Shown here one piece after another: positions 52,693-62,837 of a DNA stretch of 64,000 nt; position 1 is the stretch's first letter; each line of letters opens with the position of its first letter. The notes beneath the pieces were generated by a model that made no database searches, was not told the DNA's origin, and worked only from the letters and a program-made list of their open reading frames with translations. Location of the stretch: positions 186,001-250,000 of the forward strand of contig NZ_WTYI01000001.1 in NCBI RefSeq assembly GCF_009827445.1, in the 5' to 3' direction. Source of the DNA: Qipengyuania aquimaris (GTDB taxonomy: Bacteria; Pseudomonadota; Alphaproteobacteria; Sphingomonadales; Sphingomonadaceae). The position numbers and the translations under genes are program-made.

Positions 52693-53114
52693 GGGATACC
52701 GAGAAGGAACGCCCGCATAACCAAGGTGCCGCCCACGCGGATCTGATAGGTGTCGAGTTCGATTGCTTCGATGCGGAGCGTGAGGAAATCACGCTCCGCT
52801 TCACCGCGCCGGACAGCTTCATCACGCCGCGCGGTACCGTGCAGGGCGGGCTTGTCGCAGGCTTCCTCGACGAGGTCATGGGCTGGGCCCATGTCTGGGC
52901 TACCGACCACGAGGAAGCACCGCTCAACCTCGACATCACCATGACGCTGATCCGGCCCGTGATGGCAGGTCCGCTGGTCGGCAAAGGCCGCGTAATCAAG
53001 CGCGGTCGCCGTGTGATCTATCTCGAGGGTGAGTTGTTCGACGACGCAGGTAACCTGCTCGCGCGTTCGACCAGCACGGCGATCCCTACACCGCGCCCCG
53101 GCAGTGAGGCATGA
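52689..53114 (+). CDS. PaaI-type hotdog thioesterase
   Basis: A 141-aa hotdog-fold protein: FTAPDSFITPRGTVQGGLVAGFLDEVMGWAHVWATDHEEAPLNLDITMTLIRPV is typical of the PaaI/YbgC group. It starts with GTG inside the infB stop (GTGA overlap) and overlaps the next gene. Its cargo is unknown. It is an accessory gene inserted between infB and rbfA. Confidence 0.85.
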   Translation: MRDTEKERPHNQGAAHADLIGVEFDCFDAEREEITLRFTAPDSFITPRGTVQGGLVAGFLDEVMGWAHVWATDHEEAPLNLDITMTLIRPVMAGPLVGKGRVIKRGRRVIYLEGELFDDAGNLLARSTSTAIPTPRPGSEA

Positions 53115-53653
53115 GCACTCGCCTTGCACTGCTCGGCAGCATCAACATCGGCGGCAACCGCATCAAGATGGCGGACTTGCGCGATCGCATGAGCGCCCGT
53201 GGCTTCGGTGAAGTCGAGACTGTGGCCGCTAGCGGAAATGTCATCCTGAGCAGCAAGGAAGACGAAGAGGCGCTTCGTGGCCGAATCGTCCGGCTGATCG
53301 AGGAAGACTTTGGCATCACCGGCTTCGTTGTTGTGCGGACTGTCGAAGAGGTTCGCTCTGCGATCAATGAAAACCCCTTCCACGGTGAAGGCTCCGACAA
53401 GATGGTCCACACGATATTCCTGCCGCGCCAGCCCGACGAAGGCGGCTTTGAGCGCCTGCTGGCTGACCATCGCGAACGCGGCGCCGAACGGCTCGCATTG
53501 GGACCTCGCGTCCTCTACCTGGATTATGTTCACGGTGTGGGGGTCTCGGACCTGACCGGCCGTTTCATCGAGAAGCGGCTCGGCTGCCGCGGGACTGCGA
53601 GGAACATGACCTCGCTCAAGCGCATTCTTGGAAAGATGAAGGATTACGCCTGA
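53111..53653 (+). CDS. DUF1697 family protein
   Basis: A 180-aa protein with the family pattern [48 protein letters not shown] and, towards the end, [11 protein letters not shown]. It probably has a ferredoxin-like alpha/beta fold. No function is known. It overlaps both neighbours by one to four bases and is an accessory gene in the infB-rbfA interval. Confidence 0.88.
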   Translation: MSTRLALLGSINIGGNRIKMADLRDRMSARGFGEVETVAASGNVILSSKEDEEALRGRIVRLIEEDFGITGFVVVRTVEEVRSAINENPFHGEGSDKMVHTIFLPRQPDEGGFERLLADHRERGAERLALGPRVLYLDYVHGVGVSDLTGRFIEKRLGCRGTARNMTSLKRILGKMKDYA

Positions 53654-54054
53654 TGGCCAAGCACCAGCAATCGACCTCGGAACAGCAATCGGTTCGCGTC
53701 CTCAAGGTGGGCGAACGGGTGCGCCACATCTTGTCCGAATTGCTCGCGCGCGGGGAAGCGCATGACGATGTGCTGCGCGCGCACAACATCGCTGTGACCG
53801 AAGTGCGGATGACGCCCGACCTCAGGAACGCCAAGGCTTATGTGAAGCCCTTGCTCGGAAAGGACGAGGCAGAGGTTCTGAAGGCACTGCGCACCAACAC
53901 GGCCTTCTTCCAGAAGGAAGTGGCGCAGCGCCTCGGCCTCAAATTCGCGCCGAAACTAAATTTCCAGCCCGACGAAAGCTTCGATGAGGCGGACCGGATC
54001 GAACAGCTCCTCTCCGACCCCAAGGTCGCACGCGACCTCGGGGAAGAAGAGTAA
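53653..54054 (+). CDS. rbfA: 30S ribosome-binding factor RbfA
   Basis: A 133-aa KH-type protein needed for 16S rRNA 5' end maturation. It shows [18 protein letters not shown] and [22 protein letters not shown], followed by the [25 protein letters not shown] region. The length is normal. The ATG shares one base with the DUF1697 stop. It ends 3 bp from the convergent AbgT gene. Confidence 0.95.
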   Translation: MAKHQQSTSEQQSVRVLKVGERVRHILSELLARGEAHDDVLRAHNIAVTEVRMTPDLRNAKAYVKPLLGKDEAEVLKALRTNTAFFQKEVAQRLGLKFAPKLNFQPDESFDEADRIEQLLSDPKVARDLGEEE

Positions 54055-54057
54055 GCC

Positions 54058-55689
54058 TTACTGCATGATTGCCGGGTCCGCCGCCGAGGGCAGTGTATAG
54101 CCGACCGGTGCATCGGGCCCGAGCGGGATGCCGAGGTAGAACCAGCCCACGATCAGCAGGACGCCCGAGATCAGCAACCAAACCGAATAGGGCAGCATCA
54201 TCGCGGTCAGGCTGCCGAGGCCGAAGTCCTTCACCCAGCGCTGGGCGAAAACCAGGATCAGCGGGAAATAGACCATCAGCGGCGTGATGATATTCGTCGC
54301 GCTATCGCCGACGCGGTAGGCCGCCGTTGCGCCTTCGGGGCTGATGCCGAGCAGCATGAGCATCGGCACGAGGATCGGGGCGAGCAATGCCCATTTCGCA
54401 CTGGCCGAACCGACGAAGAGGTTCAGCAGGCCCGCGAAGATCACCATGAGGCCGAGGACGAGCGGCAGGGGCAGGCCCGTGCTCTCGATCCCCGCAGCGC
54501 CGTGCACCGCAGTAATAAGGCCGAGGTTGGACCAGCCGAACATTGCAACGAAGTGCGCGGCAGCGAAGGCGAGGACGAGGTAATAGCCCATATCCTTCAT
54601 GCTTTCCGCCATCATGTTCACCAGGTCGCGGTGGTCCTTGATCGTGCCCGCAGCGCGGCCATAGGCCCAGCCGGTCAGCAGGAAGAGCAGGAAGAAGCCT
54701 GCCACGAGCGACTGGTAGAGCGGACGCAGTTCCGTGTGGATCGAACAATCGGCTGCCGGAATGCCCTCGCAAGCGGCCTCGTCGACCAGCGGGGTGCCGG
54801 GGGCAAAGACCATCAGCACCCACAGTCCGACCACGAAGAGCGCTGCAAGACCTGCTGCGCGCAGGCCCTTGCTGGCCTTTTCCCCGTCGACTTCGACGGG
54901 CGCTTCGTCATTCGCACCCGCAACCGCGCCCTTGGTCCAGGCGCCGAGGCGCGGTTCGATGACCTTGTCGGTCACGTACCAGATGATCGGCAGGTAAAGC
55001 ACCGTCATCGCCACGATGAAATACCAGTTACCGGCGATGTTGGCTGTCCATGTCGGGTCGAGCGCGCTGGCGCCAACCGCTTCCTCGGTAATGCCGAACA
55101 GCAGCGCATCGAGCTGGCCGGGCGAGACATTGGCGGAGAAACCGCCCGAAACACCGGCGAATGCGGCAGCGATACCGGCAAGGGGATGGCGTCCGGCGGC
55201 TGCGAACAGGATACCGGCGAGCGGGATGAGGACCACATAGCCTGCGTCGGCAGCGTGGTTGCCGATCATCGCGACCAGAGCCACCACCGGGGTCAGCAAG
55301 GCCTTTGGAGCGCTCTTGACCGCTTTCGACATACCGGCAGCGAAAAAGCCTGAGCGTTCGGCAACGCCTGCGCCGAGCATGACCACAAGAACGTAGCCAA
55401 GCGGGTGGAAGTGCGTGAATGTCTTGGGCATTTCGACCCAGAGCCGCTGGATATTATCCGGCGACAAAAGGCTGACCGCTTCGATCACCAGCGCACTGCC
55501 GGTGTTCTCATCCAGCGCGGTCGGATGCTGGGCGGAAACGCCGCTCACCGCAGCGATCACCGATATGACGACCAGTGCAATGATCAGGTAGAAGAAGATA
55601 AACACTGGATCGGGCAGTCTATTGCCTGTTCGCTCCACCCATCCCAGGATGCCTGTCTGCGTATTGGCTGCCGTGTTCGCCTCTGCCAT
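54058..55689 (-). CDS. AbgT-family transporter
   Basis: A 543-aa inner-membrane protein with about 11 helices. The family signatures VERTGNRLPDPVFIFFYLIIALVV, GAGVAERSGFFAAGMSK, IGNHAADAGYVVLIPLAG and VGDSATNIITPLMVYFPLIL are clear. Members import p-aminobenzoyl-glutamate or export sulfonamides in other bacteria. The ATG at 55689 (MAEANTAAN) is preferred, with AGGGA upstream. It is divergent from tdk. Confidence 0.92.
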   Translation of the reverse strand: MAEANTAANTQTGILGWVERTGNRLPDPVFIFFYLIIALVVISVIAAVSGVSAQHPTALDENTGSALVIEAVSLLSPDNIQRLWVEMPKTFTHFHPLGYVLVVMLGAGVAERSGFFAAGMSKAVKSAPKALLTPVVALVAMIGNHAADAGYVVLIPLAGILFAAAGRHPLAGIAAAFAGVSGGFSANVSPGQLDALLFGITEEAVGASALDPTWTANIAGNWYFIVAMTVLYLPIIWYVTDKVIEPRLGAWTKGAVAGANDEAPVEVDGEKASKGLRAAGLAALFVVGLWVLMVFAPGTPLVDEAACEGIPAADCSIHTELRPLYQSLVAGFFLLFLLTGWAYGRAAGTIKDHRDLVNMMAESMKDMGYYLVLAFAAAHFVAMFGWSNLGLITAVHGAAGIESTGLPLPLVLGLMVIFAGLLNLFVGSASAKWALLAPILVPMLMLLGISPEGATAAYRVGDSATNIITPLMVYFPLILVFAQRWVKDFGLGSLTAMMLPYSVWLLISGVLLIVGWFYLGIPLGPDAPVGYTLPSAADPAIMQ

Positions 55690-55792
55690 CGAATATCCCT
55701 GTCGCTTGTCTTTTCTTTGCGGTCGGGGCGTCATCCCCAATCCTGTCTGACGGTCTCCTTAACAGCTGTGGCCGTGCGCGCTAGGGCAAGCC

Positions 55793-56371
55793 ATGGCCAA
55801 GCTGTATTTCTATTTTGCCAGCATGAACGCGGGGAAGAGCTCGACCTTGCTCCAGACCGCGTTCAATTATGGCGAACGCGGGATGAAAGTATCGCTGTGG
55901 ACCGCCGCACTCGACGACCGGCCGGGCTTTGGCGCGATTTCCAGCCGCATCGGTCTGGCGAGCGATGCAAACCGCTTCGAGCAGCAGACCGACATCGCGG
56001 CGCACGTACTGGCTGAACATGCCGAGACGCCGCTCGCCTGTGTGCTGGTGGACGAGGCGCAATTCCTCACTCCGGACCAGGTCTGGCAATTGGCGAAACT
56101 GGCCGACGAGGCGGACATTCCCGTTCTTTGCTACGGCCTGCGTACTGATTTCCAGGGAGAGCTGTTTCCCGGCTCTGCCACCCTGCTCGGCATTGCGGAC
56201 AAGCTGGTCGAGATGAAGGCGGTCTGCGATTGCGGGCGCAAGGCGACAATGAACCTGCGGGTCGATGAAAACGGTAAGGCAGTGAGCGAAGGCGCTCAGA
56301 CTGAGATCGGCGGCAACGACCGCTACGTTGCCATGTGCCGCAAGCATTTTTCGCAGGCGCTGGGGCAATAG
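55793..56371 (+). CDS. tdk: thymidine kinase
   Basis: A 192-aa type II thymidine kinase that salvages thymidine. The P-loop MNAGKSSTLL is at residues 11-20, the DEAQFL motif provides the catalytic region, and zinc Cys lie in CDCGRKATM and later CRKHF. The length is normal. It lies next to the site-2 protease gene and upstream of truB. Confidence 0.95.
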   Translation: MAKLYFYFASMNAGKSSTLLQTAFNYGERGMKVSLWTAALDDRPGFGAISSRIGLASDANRFEQQTDIAAHVLAEHAETPLACVLVDEAQFLTPDQVWQLAKLADEADIPVLCYGLRTDFQGELFPGSATLLGIADKLVEMKAVCDCGRKATMNLRVDENGKAVSEGAQTEIGGNDRYVAMCRKHFSQALGQ

Positions 56372-56408
56372 GGGTGCGCAGGCGCGCTCTGCACCCTATC
56401 TTGGTTCG

Positions 56409-57098
56409 ATGACGGAAACACTCATTCTCGCGGCGATCCTGATCCCGTGCCTGATAATCGCCATCGTGTTTCACGAGGTTGCCCATGGCTGGGCGGCGCT
56501 GGCACTGGGAGATCCCACGGCAAAGGAGAAGCGCAGGCTTTCCTTCAACCCGGTTCGCCATGTCGATCCGGTCGGCACTTTGCTCGTTCCCGGTGCGCTG
56601 GCGCTGTTTGGCGGGCCGGTTTTTGGTTGGGCCAAGCCTGTACCGGTGAACCCCCGCCGCCTCGACAATCCGCGCTACGGCATGATGGCTGTCGCAGCAG
56701 CCGGACCGGGGATGAACATCGCCCTTGCTTTCCTGGCCGCCATCATCGTCGGGATTGCCGCGGCTTTCGCGACCAATTGGGGTTCGTCATTGCCGGAATG
56801 GGCGCTGACCGCCTTCACCTACTTTATTCTCATCAATACCTTCCTTGCCCTGTTCAACCTCCTGCCCATTCCGCCTTTCGACGGCTCGCACATCCTTGGC
56901 GGCCTTTTGCCGCGTAAATGGGCGAGGCACTGGCAGAAGCTCCAGGCGCTGGGGATGACGCTGATCTTCGTGATCATCGCAGCTGCCTGGATATTCCCCG
57001 ATGCGCGGTGGATCGAGAGGACAATCTGGCCACCGGTGATGTGGATCATGGAATTCTTCGTGGGCATTGCGCAGTCGGTCGAACTGGCACTGTCCTGA
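56409..57098 (+). CDS. site-2 protease family zinc metalloprotease (M50)
   Basis: A 229-aa intramembrane protease with about six hydrophobic helices. Zinc motif HEVAHG at residues 22-27 and second zinc segment NLLPIPPFDGSH are both visible. It lacks the PDZ domains of RseP, so it is the compact stand-alone class whose targets are mostly unknown. Its last base is the first base of the truB ATG (TGATG). Confidence 0.93.
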   Translation: MTETLILAAILIPCLIIAIVFHEVAHGWAALALGDPTAKEKRRLSFNPVRHVDPVGTLLVPGALALFGGPVFGWAKPVPVNPRRLDNPRYGMMAVAAAGPGMNIALAFLAAIIVGIAAAFATNWGSSLPEWALTAFTYFILINTFLALFNLLPIPPFDGSHILGGLLPRKWARHWQKLQALGMTLIFVIIAAAWIFPDARWIERTIWPPVMWIMEFFVGIAQSVELALS

Positions 57099-58096
57099 TG
57101 AGCGCTGCAAAACCCGCTCCGCACGGCTGGATCGTGCTCGACAAGCCGCGCGGGCTTGGTTCGACGCAGGCCGTGGGCATGGTCAAGCGCGTGCTGCGTC
57201 AGGGCGGCCATGCCAAGACGAAGGTCGGCCACGGCGGCACGCTCGATCCGCTGGCGGAAGGCGTGCTGCCCATCGCGCTCGGCGAGGCGACTAAGTTGGC
57301 TGGACGAATGCTCGATGCCAACAAGATCTACGAATTCACCATCCAGTTCGGCGAAGAAACCGACACGCTCGACACCGAAGGCGAGGTAATCCAGCGCAGC
57401 GATCGCCGCCCGCCGATGGCCGCTATTAAGGCGGTGCTGGAGCACTTCACCGGAGAGATCGAGCAGATCCCGCCGAAATATTCCGCCCTCAAGATCGACG
57501 GCAAGCGCGCTTACGACCTCGCCCGTGCCGGCGAAGAAGTGGAGATGAAGACGCGGCGCGTCACGATCCACAGCCTGACCATGGCGGGGGAGCGCGAGGA
57601 TCCCGAGCTGCGGTCTGCCTTCCAGACCAGCGCAGGGCGTCCCGACCCTTACGATGTAGCGGCTCCGCTCGAACTGGCGGAGGCCGTGACGCTGACCGCG
57701 CATGTGTCGAAAGGGACATACATCCGCTCTCTTGCACGGGACATCGCGCGTGCGCTTGGAAGTGTCGGTCACGTCACCTATCTCAGACGCGTCAAGGCCG
57801 GTCCCTTCCATGAAAATCAGGCGATTTCGCTGGACAAGCTGGAGGAAATCGCTAAGGGCGCGCCTCTTGAACACCTACTCCTGCCGCTAGAGGCGGGGCT
57901 GGACGACATCCCGGCTCTATCCCTCGATCCCGACAGCGCGCAGGCGGTCCGCCAGGGCCGGGTATTGTCGGACCTGCCCCACACCGACGGGCTCTATTTC
58001 GCGAAGCTGGAGGCTACTCCCGTTGCGCTGGTGGAACTCATCGGAGGAACGGCCAAGGTCGTCCGGGGCTTCAACCTACCGGATGTCGCGGAGTAG
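57098..58096 (+). CDS. truB: tRNA pseudouridine55 synthase
   Basis: A 332-aa synthase that makes pseudouridine 55 in the tRNA T loop. The catalytic Asp lies in [46 protein letters not shown] and [13 protein letters not shown] are conserved. The start ATG overlaps the site-2 protease stop. rpsO follows after 7 bp. Confidence 0.96.
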   Translation: MSAAKPAPHGWIVLDKPRGLGSTQAVGMVKRVLRQGGHAKTKVGHGGTLDPLAEGVLPIALGEATKLAGRMLDANKIYEFTIQFGEETDTLDTEGEVIQRSDRRPPMAAIKAVLEHFTGEIEQIPPKYSALKIDGKRAYDLARAGEEVEMKTRRVTIHSLTMAGEREDPELRSAFQTSAGRPDPYDVAAPLELAEAVTLTAHVSKGTYIRSLARDIARALGSVGHVTYLRRVKAGPFHENQAISLDKLEEIAKGAPLEHLLLPLEAGLDDIPALSLDPDSAQAVRQGRVLSDLPHTDGLYFAKLEATPVALVELIGGTAKVVRGFNLPDVAE

Positions 58097-58103
58097 AATG
58101 AAT

Positions 58104-58373
58104 ATGACGATTACCGCCGAGAAGAAGCAAGAGATCATCAAGGACAACGCGCAGGCAGACGGCGACACCGGTTCGCCCGAAGTACAGGTCGCGATCCTGA
58201 CCGAACGTATCCGCAACCTGACGGATCACTTCAAGGCCAACCACAAGGACAATCACTCGCGTCGCGGCCTTCTGATGATGGTCAACAAGCGCCGTAACCT
58301 CCTCGCCTATCTCAAGAAGAAGGATGTGGAGCGTTACAACGCCCTGATCGCGAAGCTGGGTCTTCGTAAGTAA
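58104..58373 (+). CDS. rpsO: 30S ribosomal protein S15
   Basis: An 89-aa protein with the standard start [28 protein letters not shown] and end [13 protein letters not shown] prefer the ATG at 58104 because it gives the family's normal length; an ATG six bases upstream (58098) has the same GGAG site and would add Met-Asn. rpsO then pnp is the canonical order. Confidence 0.97.
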   Translation: MTITAEKKQEIIKDNAQADGDTGSPEVQVAILTERIRNLTDHFKANHKDNHSRRGLLMMVNKRRNLLAYLKKKDVERYNALIAKLGLRK

Positions 58374-58555
58374 GAGTTTCGAGGAGGGCGGCTCGGCAAG
58401 GGTCGCCCTTCTTCGCATTTGGCCTCCTGCGCAATCCGGCACAGGAGCTTCAATGAGGCAGTACATGACGCCTCGCACCGGACCGGGACGGTATACCCGG
58501 CACAAGTAGGCCCCGCTCCGCAATATGGCGGCCCGCGGGTTCATAAGGAAAATAC
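58374..58555 (+). other. rpsO-pnp intergenic leader with hairpins and a short reading frame
   Basis: 182 bp. A G/C hairpin lies at about 58384-58410 (AGGGCGGC with GTCGCCCT). An 18-codon frame at 58453-58509 (MRQYMTPRTGPGRY...) has AGGAG 6 nt before its ATG. Inside it, a CCGGG/CCCGG stem is visible. In E. coli the leader upstream of pnp is folded and used for autoregulation by PNPase and RNase III; a comparable role here is inference. Confidence 0.4.
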
Positions 58556-60841
58556 ATGTTCGACAAGAAAACCGTATCGATTGAATGGGGCGGAAAAACC
58601 CTCACTCTCGAAACCGGTCAGATCGCCCGTCAGGCTGACGGCGCCGTTCTGGCCACTTATGGCGAAACCGTGGTGCTGTGCGCCGTGACCGCCGCCAAGA
58701 GTGTACGCGAAGGGCAGGACTTTTTCCCGCTGACCGTCCACTACCAGGAAAAATTCTCCGCCGCGGGCCGTATCCCGGGTGGCTTCTTCAAGCGCGAAGG
58801 CCGCGCAACGGAGAAGGAAACGCTGACTTCCCGCCTGATCGACCGCCCCGTGCGTCCGCTCTTCCCGGAAGGCTTCTACAACGAAATCAACGTCATCGCT
58901 CAGGTCCTGTCCTATGACGGCGAAACCGAACCCGATATCGTTGCGATGATCGCTGCTTCGGCTGCACTGACCATTTCGGGCGTGCCCTTCATGGGCCCGA
59001 TCGGCGCGGCACGCGTCGGTTTCTCGAACGATGGCGAATACATCCTCAACCCGAGCCTGGGCGATGCGCTTGGCGAAGACGGTCGTCTCGACCTCGTCGT
59101 CGCTGCGACGCAGGACGCGGTGATGATGGTCGAATCCGAAGCCAAGGAACTGACCGAAGAGGAAATGCTCGGCGCAGTCATGTTCGCGCATGAGGAAAGC
59201 CGCAAGGTTATCGGTGCAATCATCGATCTGGCTGAACAGGCTGCCAAGGATCCGTGGGAAATCGACACCTCGGACGATACCTCGGCGATCAAGGAAAAGC
59301 TGCGCGGCATCGTCGGCGACGACATTGCTGCTGCGTACAAGCTGACCAACAAGTCGCAGCGTTCGGACGCGCTCAACGCCGCCCGCGAAAAGGCCAAGGA
59401 AGCTTTCGCCGACGAAGAGCCGCAGACGCAGATGGTCGCAAACAAGGCGGTCAAGAAGCTGGAATCGGAAATCGTTCGCGGCGCCATCCTCAAGGACGGC
59501 CAGCGCATCGACGGCCGCAAGCTGAACGAAGTTCGCCCGATCGAGGCGATGGTCGGCCTGCTGCCCCGTACCCACGGTTCGGCTCTGTTCACGCGCGGTG
59601 AAACGCAGGCAATCTGCACCACCACGCTTGGCACCAAGGACGCCGAGCAGATGATCGACGGCCTCGAAGGCCTGTCGTACAACCACTTCATGCTGCACTA
59701 TAACTTCCCGCCCTATTCGGTCGGCGAAGTGGGTCGCTTCGGCTTCACCAGCCGCCGCGAAACCGGTCACGGCAAGCTCGCATGGCGCGCGCTTCACCCG
59801 GTCCTGCCCGATCATGAAGATTTCCCGTACACCATCCGCATCCTGTCGGACATCACCGAATCCAACGGCTCGTCCTCGATGGCGACCGTGTGCGGCGGCT
59901 GTCTGTCGATGATGGACGCCGGTGTGCCGATCGAACGCCCGGTTTCGGGTATCGCGATGGGCCTCATCCTCGAAGGCGACGACTTCGCCGTCCTGTCGGA
60001 CATCCTGGGTGACGAAGATCACCTCGGCGACATGGACTTCAAGGTTGCCGGTTCGGAGAAGGGCATCACCTCGCTCCAGATGGACATCAAGGTCGCCGGC
60101 ATCACGCAGGAGATCATGAAGACCGCACTGGCGCAGGCCAGCGAAGGTCGCGCGCACATCCTGGGCGAAATGCAGAAGGCCCTGGGTTCGGCTCGTGGTG
60201 AAGTGTCCAAGCACGCTCCGCGTATCGAAACGATGCAGATCGACAAGTCGAAGATCCGCGACGTTATCGGCACGGGCGGCAAGGTCATTCGCGAAATCGT
60301 CGCAGAGACCGGTGCCAAGGTCGACATCGACGATGAAGGCGTGATCAAGATCAGTTCCTCCAACGCCGACGAGATCGAAGCCGCGAAGAAGTGGATCGAA
60401 GGCATCGTCGAAGAGGCGGAAGTCGGCAAGATCTACACCGGCAAGGTCGTCAACATCGTCGACTTCGGCGCATTCGTGAACTTCATGGGCGGCAAGGACG
60501 GTCTCGTCCACGTCAGCGAAATGAAGAACGAGCGCGTGGAAAAGCCGACCGACGTCGTTTCGGAAGGCCAGGAAGTTAAGGTCAAGGTCCTCGAGATCGA
60601 CAACCGCGGCAAGGTTCGCCTGTCGATGCGCGTCGTCGACCAGGAAACCGGTGAAGAGCTGGAAGACACCCGCCCGCCGCGCGAACCGCGCGGTGACCGT
60701 GGCCCGCGTGGCGGCGGTGGTGGTCGTGGCGGCGATCGTCGTGGCGGCCGTGGTGGCCCCCGTCGCGATCGCGGCGATCGGGACGGCGGAAACAAGGACG
60801 GTGGCGGTGAAGCCCACGTCCCTGACTTCCTCAAGGACTGA
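58556..60841 (+). CDS. pnp: polyribonucleotide nucleotidyltransferase (PNPase)
   Basis: A 761-aa 3'-5' exoribonuclease with two RNase PH domains (about 10-230 and 320-545; ARASE-like linker between). A KH domain ([25 protein letters not shown]) and an S1 domain ([34 protein letters not shown]) follow. The C-terminal tail from about residue 700 is an Arg/Gly-rich RGG-type stretch and ends HVPDFLKD. The start has AAGGAAA upstream. A terminator follows. Confidence 0.98.
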   Translation: MFDKKTVSIEWGGKTLTLETGQIARQADGAVLATYGETVVLCAVTAAKSVREGQDFFPLTVHYQEKFSAAGRIPGGFFKREGRATEKETLTSRLIDRPVRPLFPEGFYNEINVIAQVLSYDGETEPDIVAMIAASAALTISGVPFMGPIGAARVGFSNDGEYILNPSLGDALGEDGRLDLVVAATQDAVMMVESEAKELTEEEMLGAVMFAHEESRKVIGAIIDLAEQAAKDPWEIDTSDDTSAIKEKLRGIVGDDIAAAYKLTNKSQRSDALNAAREKAKEAFADEEPQTQMVANKAVKKLESEIVRGAILKDGQRIDGRKLNEVRPIEAMVGLLPRTHGSALFTRGETQAICTTTLGTKDAEQMIDGLEGLSYNHFMLHYNFPPYSVGEVGRFGFTSRRETGHGKLAWRALHPVLPDHEDFPYTIRILSDITESNGSSSMATVCGGCLSMMDAGVPIERPVSGIAMGLILEGDDFAVLSDILGDEDHLGDMDFKVAGSEKGITSLQMDIKVAGITQEIMKTALAQASEGRAHILGEMQKALGSARGEVSKHAPRIETMQIDKSKIRDVIGTGGKVIREIVAETGAKVDIDDEGVIKISSSNADEIEAAKKWIEGIVEEAEVGKIYTGKVVNIVDFGAFVNFMGGKDGLVHVSEMKNERVEKPTDVVSEGQEVKVKVLEIDNRGKVRLSMRVVDQETGEELEDTRPPREPRGDRGPRGGGGGRGGDRRGGRGGPRRDRGDRDGGNKDGGGEAHVPDFLKD

Positions 60842-60863
60842 TCCGGCACCAGCCGATTGAAGA

Positions 60864-60894
60864 GGGGCCGCGGGGAAACCTGCGGCCCTTTTTT
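60864..60894 (+). terminator. rho-independent terminator of pnp
   Basis: Stem GGGCCGCGGG and CCTGCGGCCC with a short AAA loop, followed by TTTTTT, about 25 bp after the stop. Confidence 0.9.
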
Positions 60895-61023
60895 CGTGTG
60901 CTGGCGGGATGTGCTATCGTCAGGTCAGGATGGCGCCGCAGCACAACGCGCGAGTCGCCCCTCAAAGAACCACAGGTCGCATCGGAGCCGCCGGGTCGCT
61001 TAACCGCATGAGGGAGAGCGAAG

Positions 61024-62085
61024 ATGAGCGAACAGATCGATATGGCGAAGGTGGAGGAACTGGCCGGCAAGGTGATCGGCGATGTGGCAGGCGCGCTCAG
61101 CCTCTACATGGCGTACCTGGGCGACCAGACCGGTGTTTTCGAAGCACTCGACGAAATGGGCCGCGTAAGCGTGGCTGAGCTTGCCGAACACACCGGCATG
61201 AACGAGAAATACCTGCACCAGTGGCTCGGTTCGGTCAGCGCGGCGGGCTACGTCAATTTCCACCCTGAAGACGAGACCTTCTCGATCAGCTCGGAACAGG
61301 CGCTGATTTTCTCGCGGGAAGGGCAGCCAGCCTGCATGCAAGGCTTCATCCAGGCGGTCGTCTCGCAATACGAAAGCCACGAGAAGGCGGTGAAGACGTT
61401 CAAGAGCGGGAAGGGCCGCCCGTGGAGCGACCAGAGCGAATGCTGTTTCTGCGGTACCGACCGTTTCTTCCGCCCCGGCTATGCCGCCAATCTCACCAGC
61501 GAATGGATACCCGCCCTCGACGGGGTTGAGGAAAAGCTCAAGGCGGGGGCCAAGATCGCCGATATCGGCTGCGGGCATGGCTCCTCGGCCATCCTGATGG
61601 CTCAGGCCTATCCGAAATCGACAGTCCACGGATATGACTTCCACGAACCCTCGATCGAGGAAGCCAGGCGCAAGGCGAAGGCTGCCGGCGTCGACAATGT
61701 GCAGTTCGAAGTCGCCTCTGCGCAGGACTATCCGGGCGAGGATTACGATTTCGCCTGCATCTTCGATGCGTTGCACGACATGGGGGACCCGGTCGGCGCA
61801 TCGCGCCATATTCGCGAGACGTTGAAAGACGACGGCACCTTCATGCTGGTGGAGCCAATGGCCGGCGACAGCATGGCCGAGAACATGCATCCTCTGGGCC
61901 AGATATTCTACGCCTTCTCGACCACGGTCTGCACGCCCGCCTCGCTCGCCCAGGATGTCGGCCTCGGGCTCGGCGCGCAGGCAGGTCAACAACGCCTGAC
62001 CGAAGTGCTGGAGGATGCTGGCTTTCAAAAGGTACGCCGCGCATCGGAAACGCCGACAAACATGGTTCTCGAAGTCACCGGCTAG
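61024..62085 (+). CDS. SAM-dependent methyltransferase with winged-helix N-terminus
   Basis: A 353-aa protein. The N-terminal part (about 20-100) is a dimerisation/winged-helix segment (VFEALDEMGRVSVAELAEHTGMNEKYLHQWLG). A Cys-rich insertion ECCFCG (about residues 140-145) follows, then a class I Rossmann fold with SAM motif ADIGCGHGSS and DFACIFDALHDMGDP. The arrangement resembles O-methyltransferase-like or Rv2258c-type proteins. The substrate is unknown. It is transcribed alone after the pnp terminator. Confidence 0.88.
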   Translation: MSEQIDMAKVEELAGKVIGDVAGALSLYMAYLGDQTGVFEALDEMGRVSVAELAEHTGMNEKYLHQWLGSVSAAGYVNFHPEDETFSISSEQALIFSREGQPACMQGFIQAVVSQYESHEKAVKTFKSGKGRPWSDQSECCFCGTDRFFRPGYAANLTSEWIPALDGVEEKLKAGAKIADIGCGHGSSAILMAQAYPKSTVHGYDFHEPSIEEARRKAKAAGVDNVQFEVASAQDYPGEDYDFACIFDALHDMGDPVGASRHIRETLKDDGTFMLVEPMAGDSMAENMHPLGQIFYAFSTTVCTPASLAQDVGLGLGAQAGQQRLTEVLEDAGFQKVRRASETPTNMVLEVTG

Positions 62086-62142
62086 CTATCGCAGGCGAGG
62101 CTAAGCCGCTATCGGGGCGGTCAACACCTGCTGGAGATCCCG

Positions 62143-62823
62143 ATGCTGCCGCGCGAAACCGTCGCCACTGCCGAAGTGCCCAATGGCGAAACGCTGACCC
62201 TGATCAGTCATGGACGCGATTTCATCATCATGGTCGGGCGCGACGAATTGATGGGCACGCGCATGCAGTTCAGCGAGGAACAGCTTGCCGAACTGACCCT
62301 TGCCGAGCTGGGCCGTGAAAATCCACGGGTGCTGATCGGCGGCTATGGCATGGGCTTTACCTTCCGCAAGGCGCTGGAGAAGGCGAGCGAGGGTGCTGAG
62401 ATCGTCGTGGCAGAGGTCGTGCCGGAAATCCTCGAATGGGCGCAGGGTCCGCTTGCCGAATTGACGGGAGACACGCTCTCCGACCCCCGCGGGGATGTGG
62501 TCCTGTGCGATGTGGCCGCTTTGATCGACGATGCAAACGACGGGACCTGCGACAAGTGGGACGCGATCCTGCTGGATGTCGATAACGGGCCGGACGGGAT
62601 TGTGCGCGATGGCAACCAGCGGCTCTATTCTACGACGGGGCTCGGCAAGGCTCGAGACGCATTGCGGCCCGGTGGTATCCTCGCCGTCTGGTCGGCGGCG
62701 CCCGATTACAAGTTCACCCGCAGGCTCAAGGAAGCGGGCTTCGAAGTCGAAGAGCGCCGTGTCCGCGCCCGGCCCAACAACAAGGGCCCGCACCACACGA
62801 TCTGGTTCGCCCGGAAACGCTAG
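62143..62823 (+). CDS. spermidine-synthase-like protein
   Basis: A 226-aa Rossmann-fold protein of the polyamine aminopropyltransferase superfamily: LIGGYGMGFTFRKALEK at the nucleotide site, VVAEVVPEILEWAQG and the loop DAILLDVDNGPDG. The gatekeeping Asp residues of true spermidine synthases are not all evident, so enzymatic activity is uncertain. It ends 14 bp from the convergent diguanylate cyclase gene. Confidence 0.85.
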   Translation: MLPRETVATAEVPNGETLTLISHGRDFIIMVGRDELMGTRMQFSEEQLAELTLAELGRENPRVLIGGYGMGFTFRKALEKASEGAEIVVAEVVPEILEWAQGPLAELTGDTLSDPRGDVVLCDVAALIDDANDGTCDKWDAILLDVDNGPDGIVRDGNQRLYSTTGLGKARDALRPGGILAVWSAAPDYKFTRRLKEAGFEVEERRVRARPNNKGPHHTIWFARKR

Positions 62824-62837
62824 GGGCGACCAGCGTC

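Noticed and set aside
58541..60817. A 758-aa reading frame antisense to pnp
   Set aside because: Shadow of pnp, Asp/Val/Arg-rich without domains.
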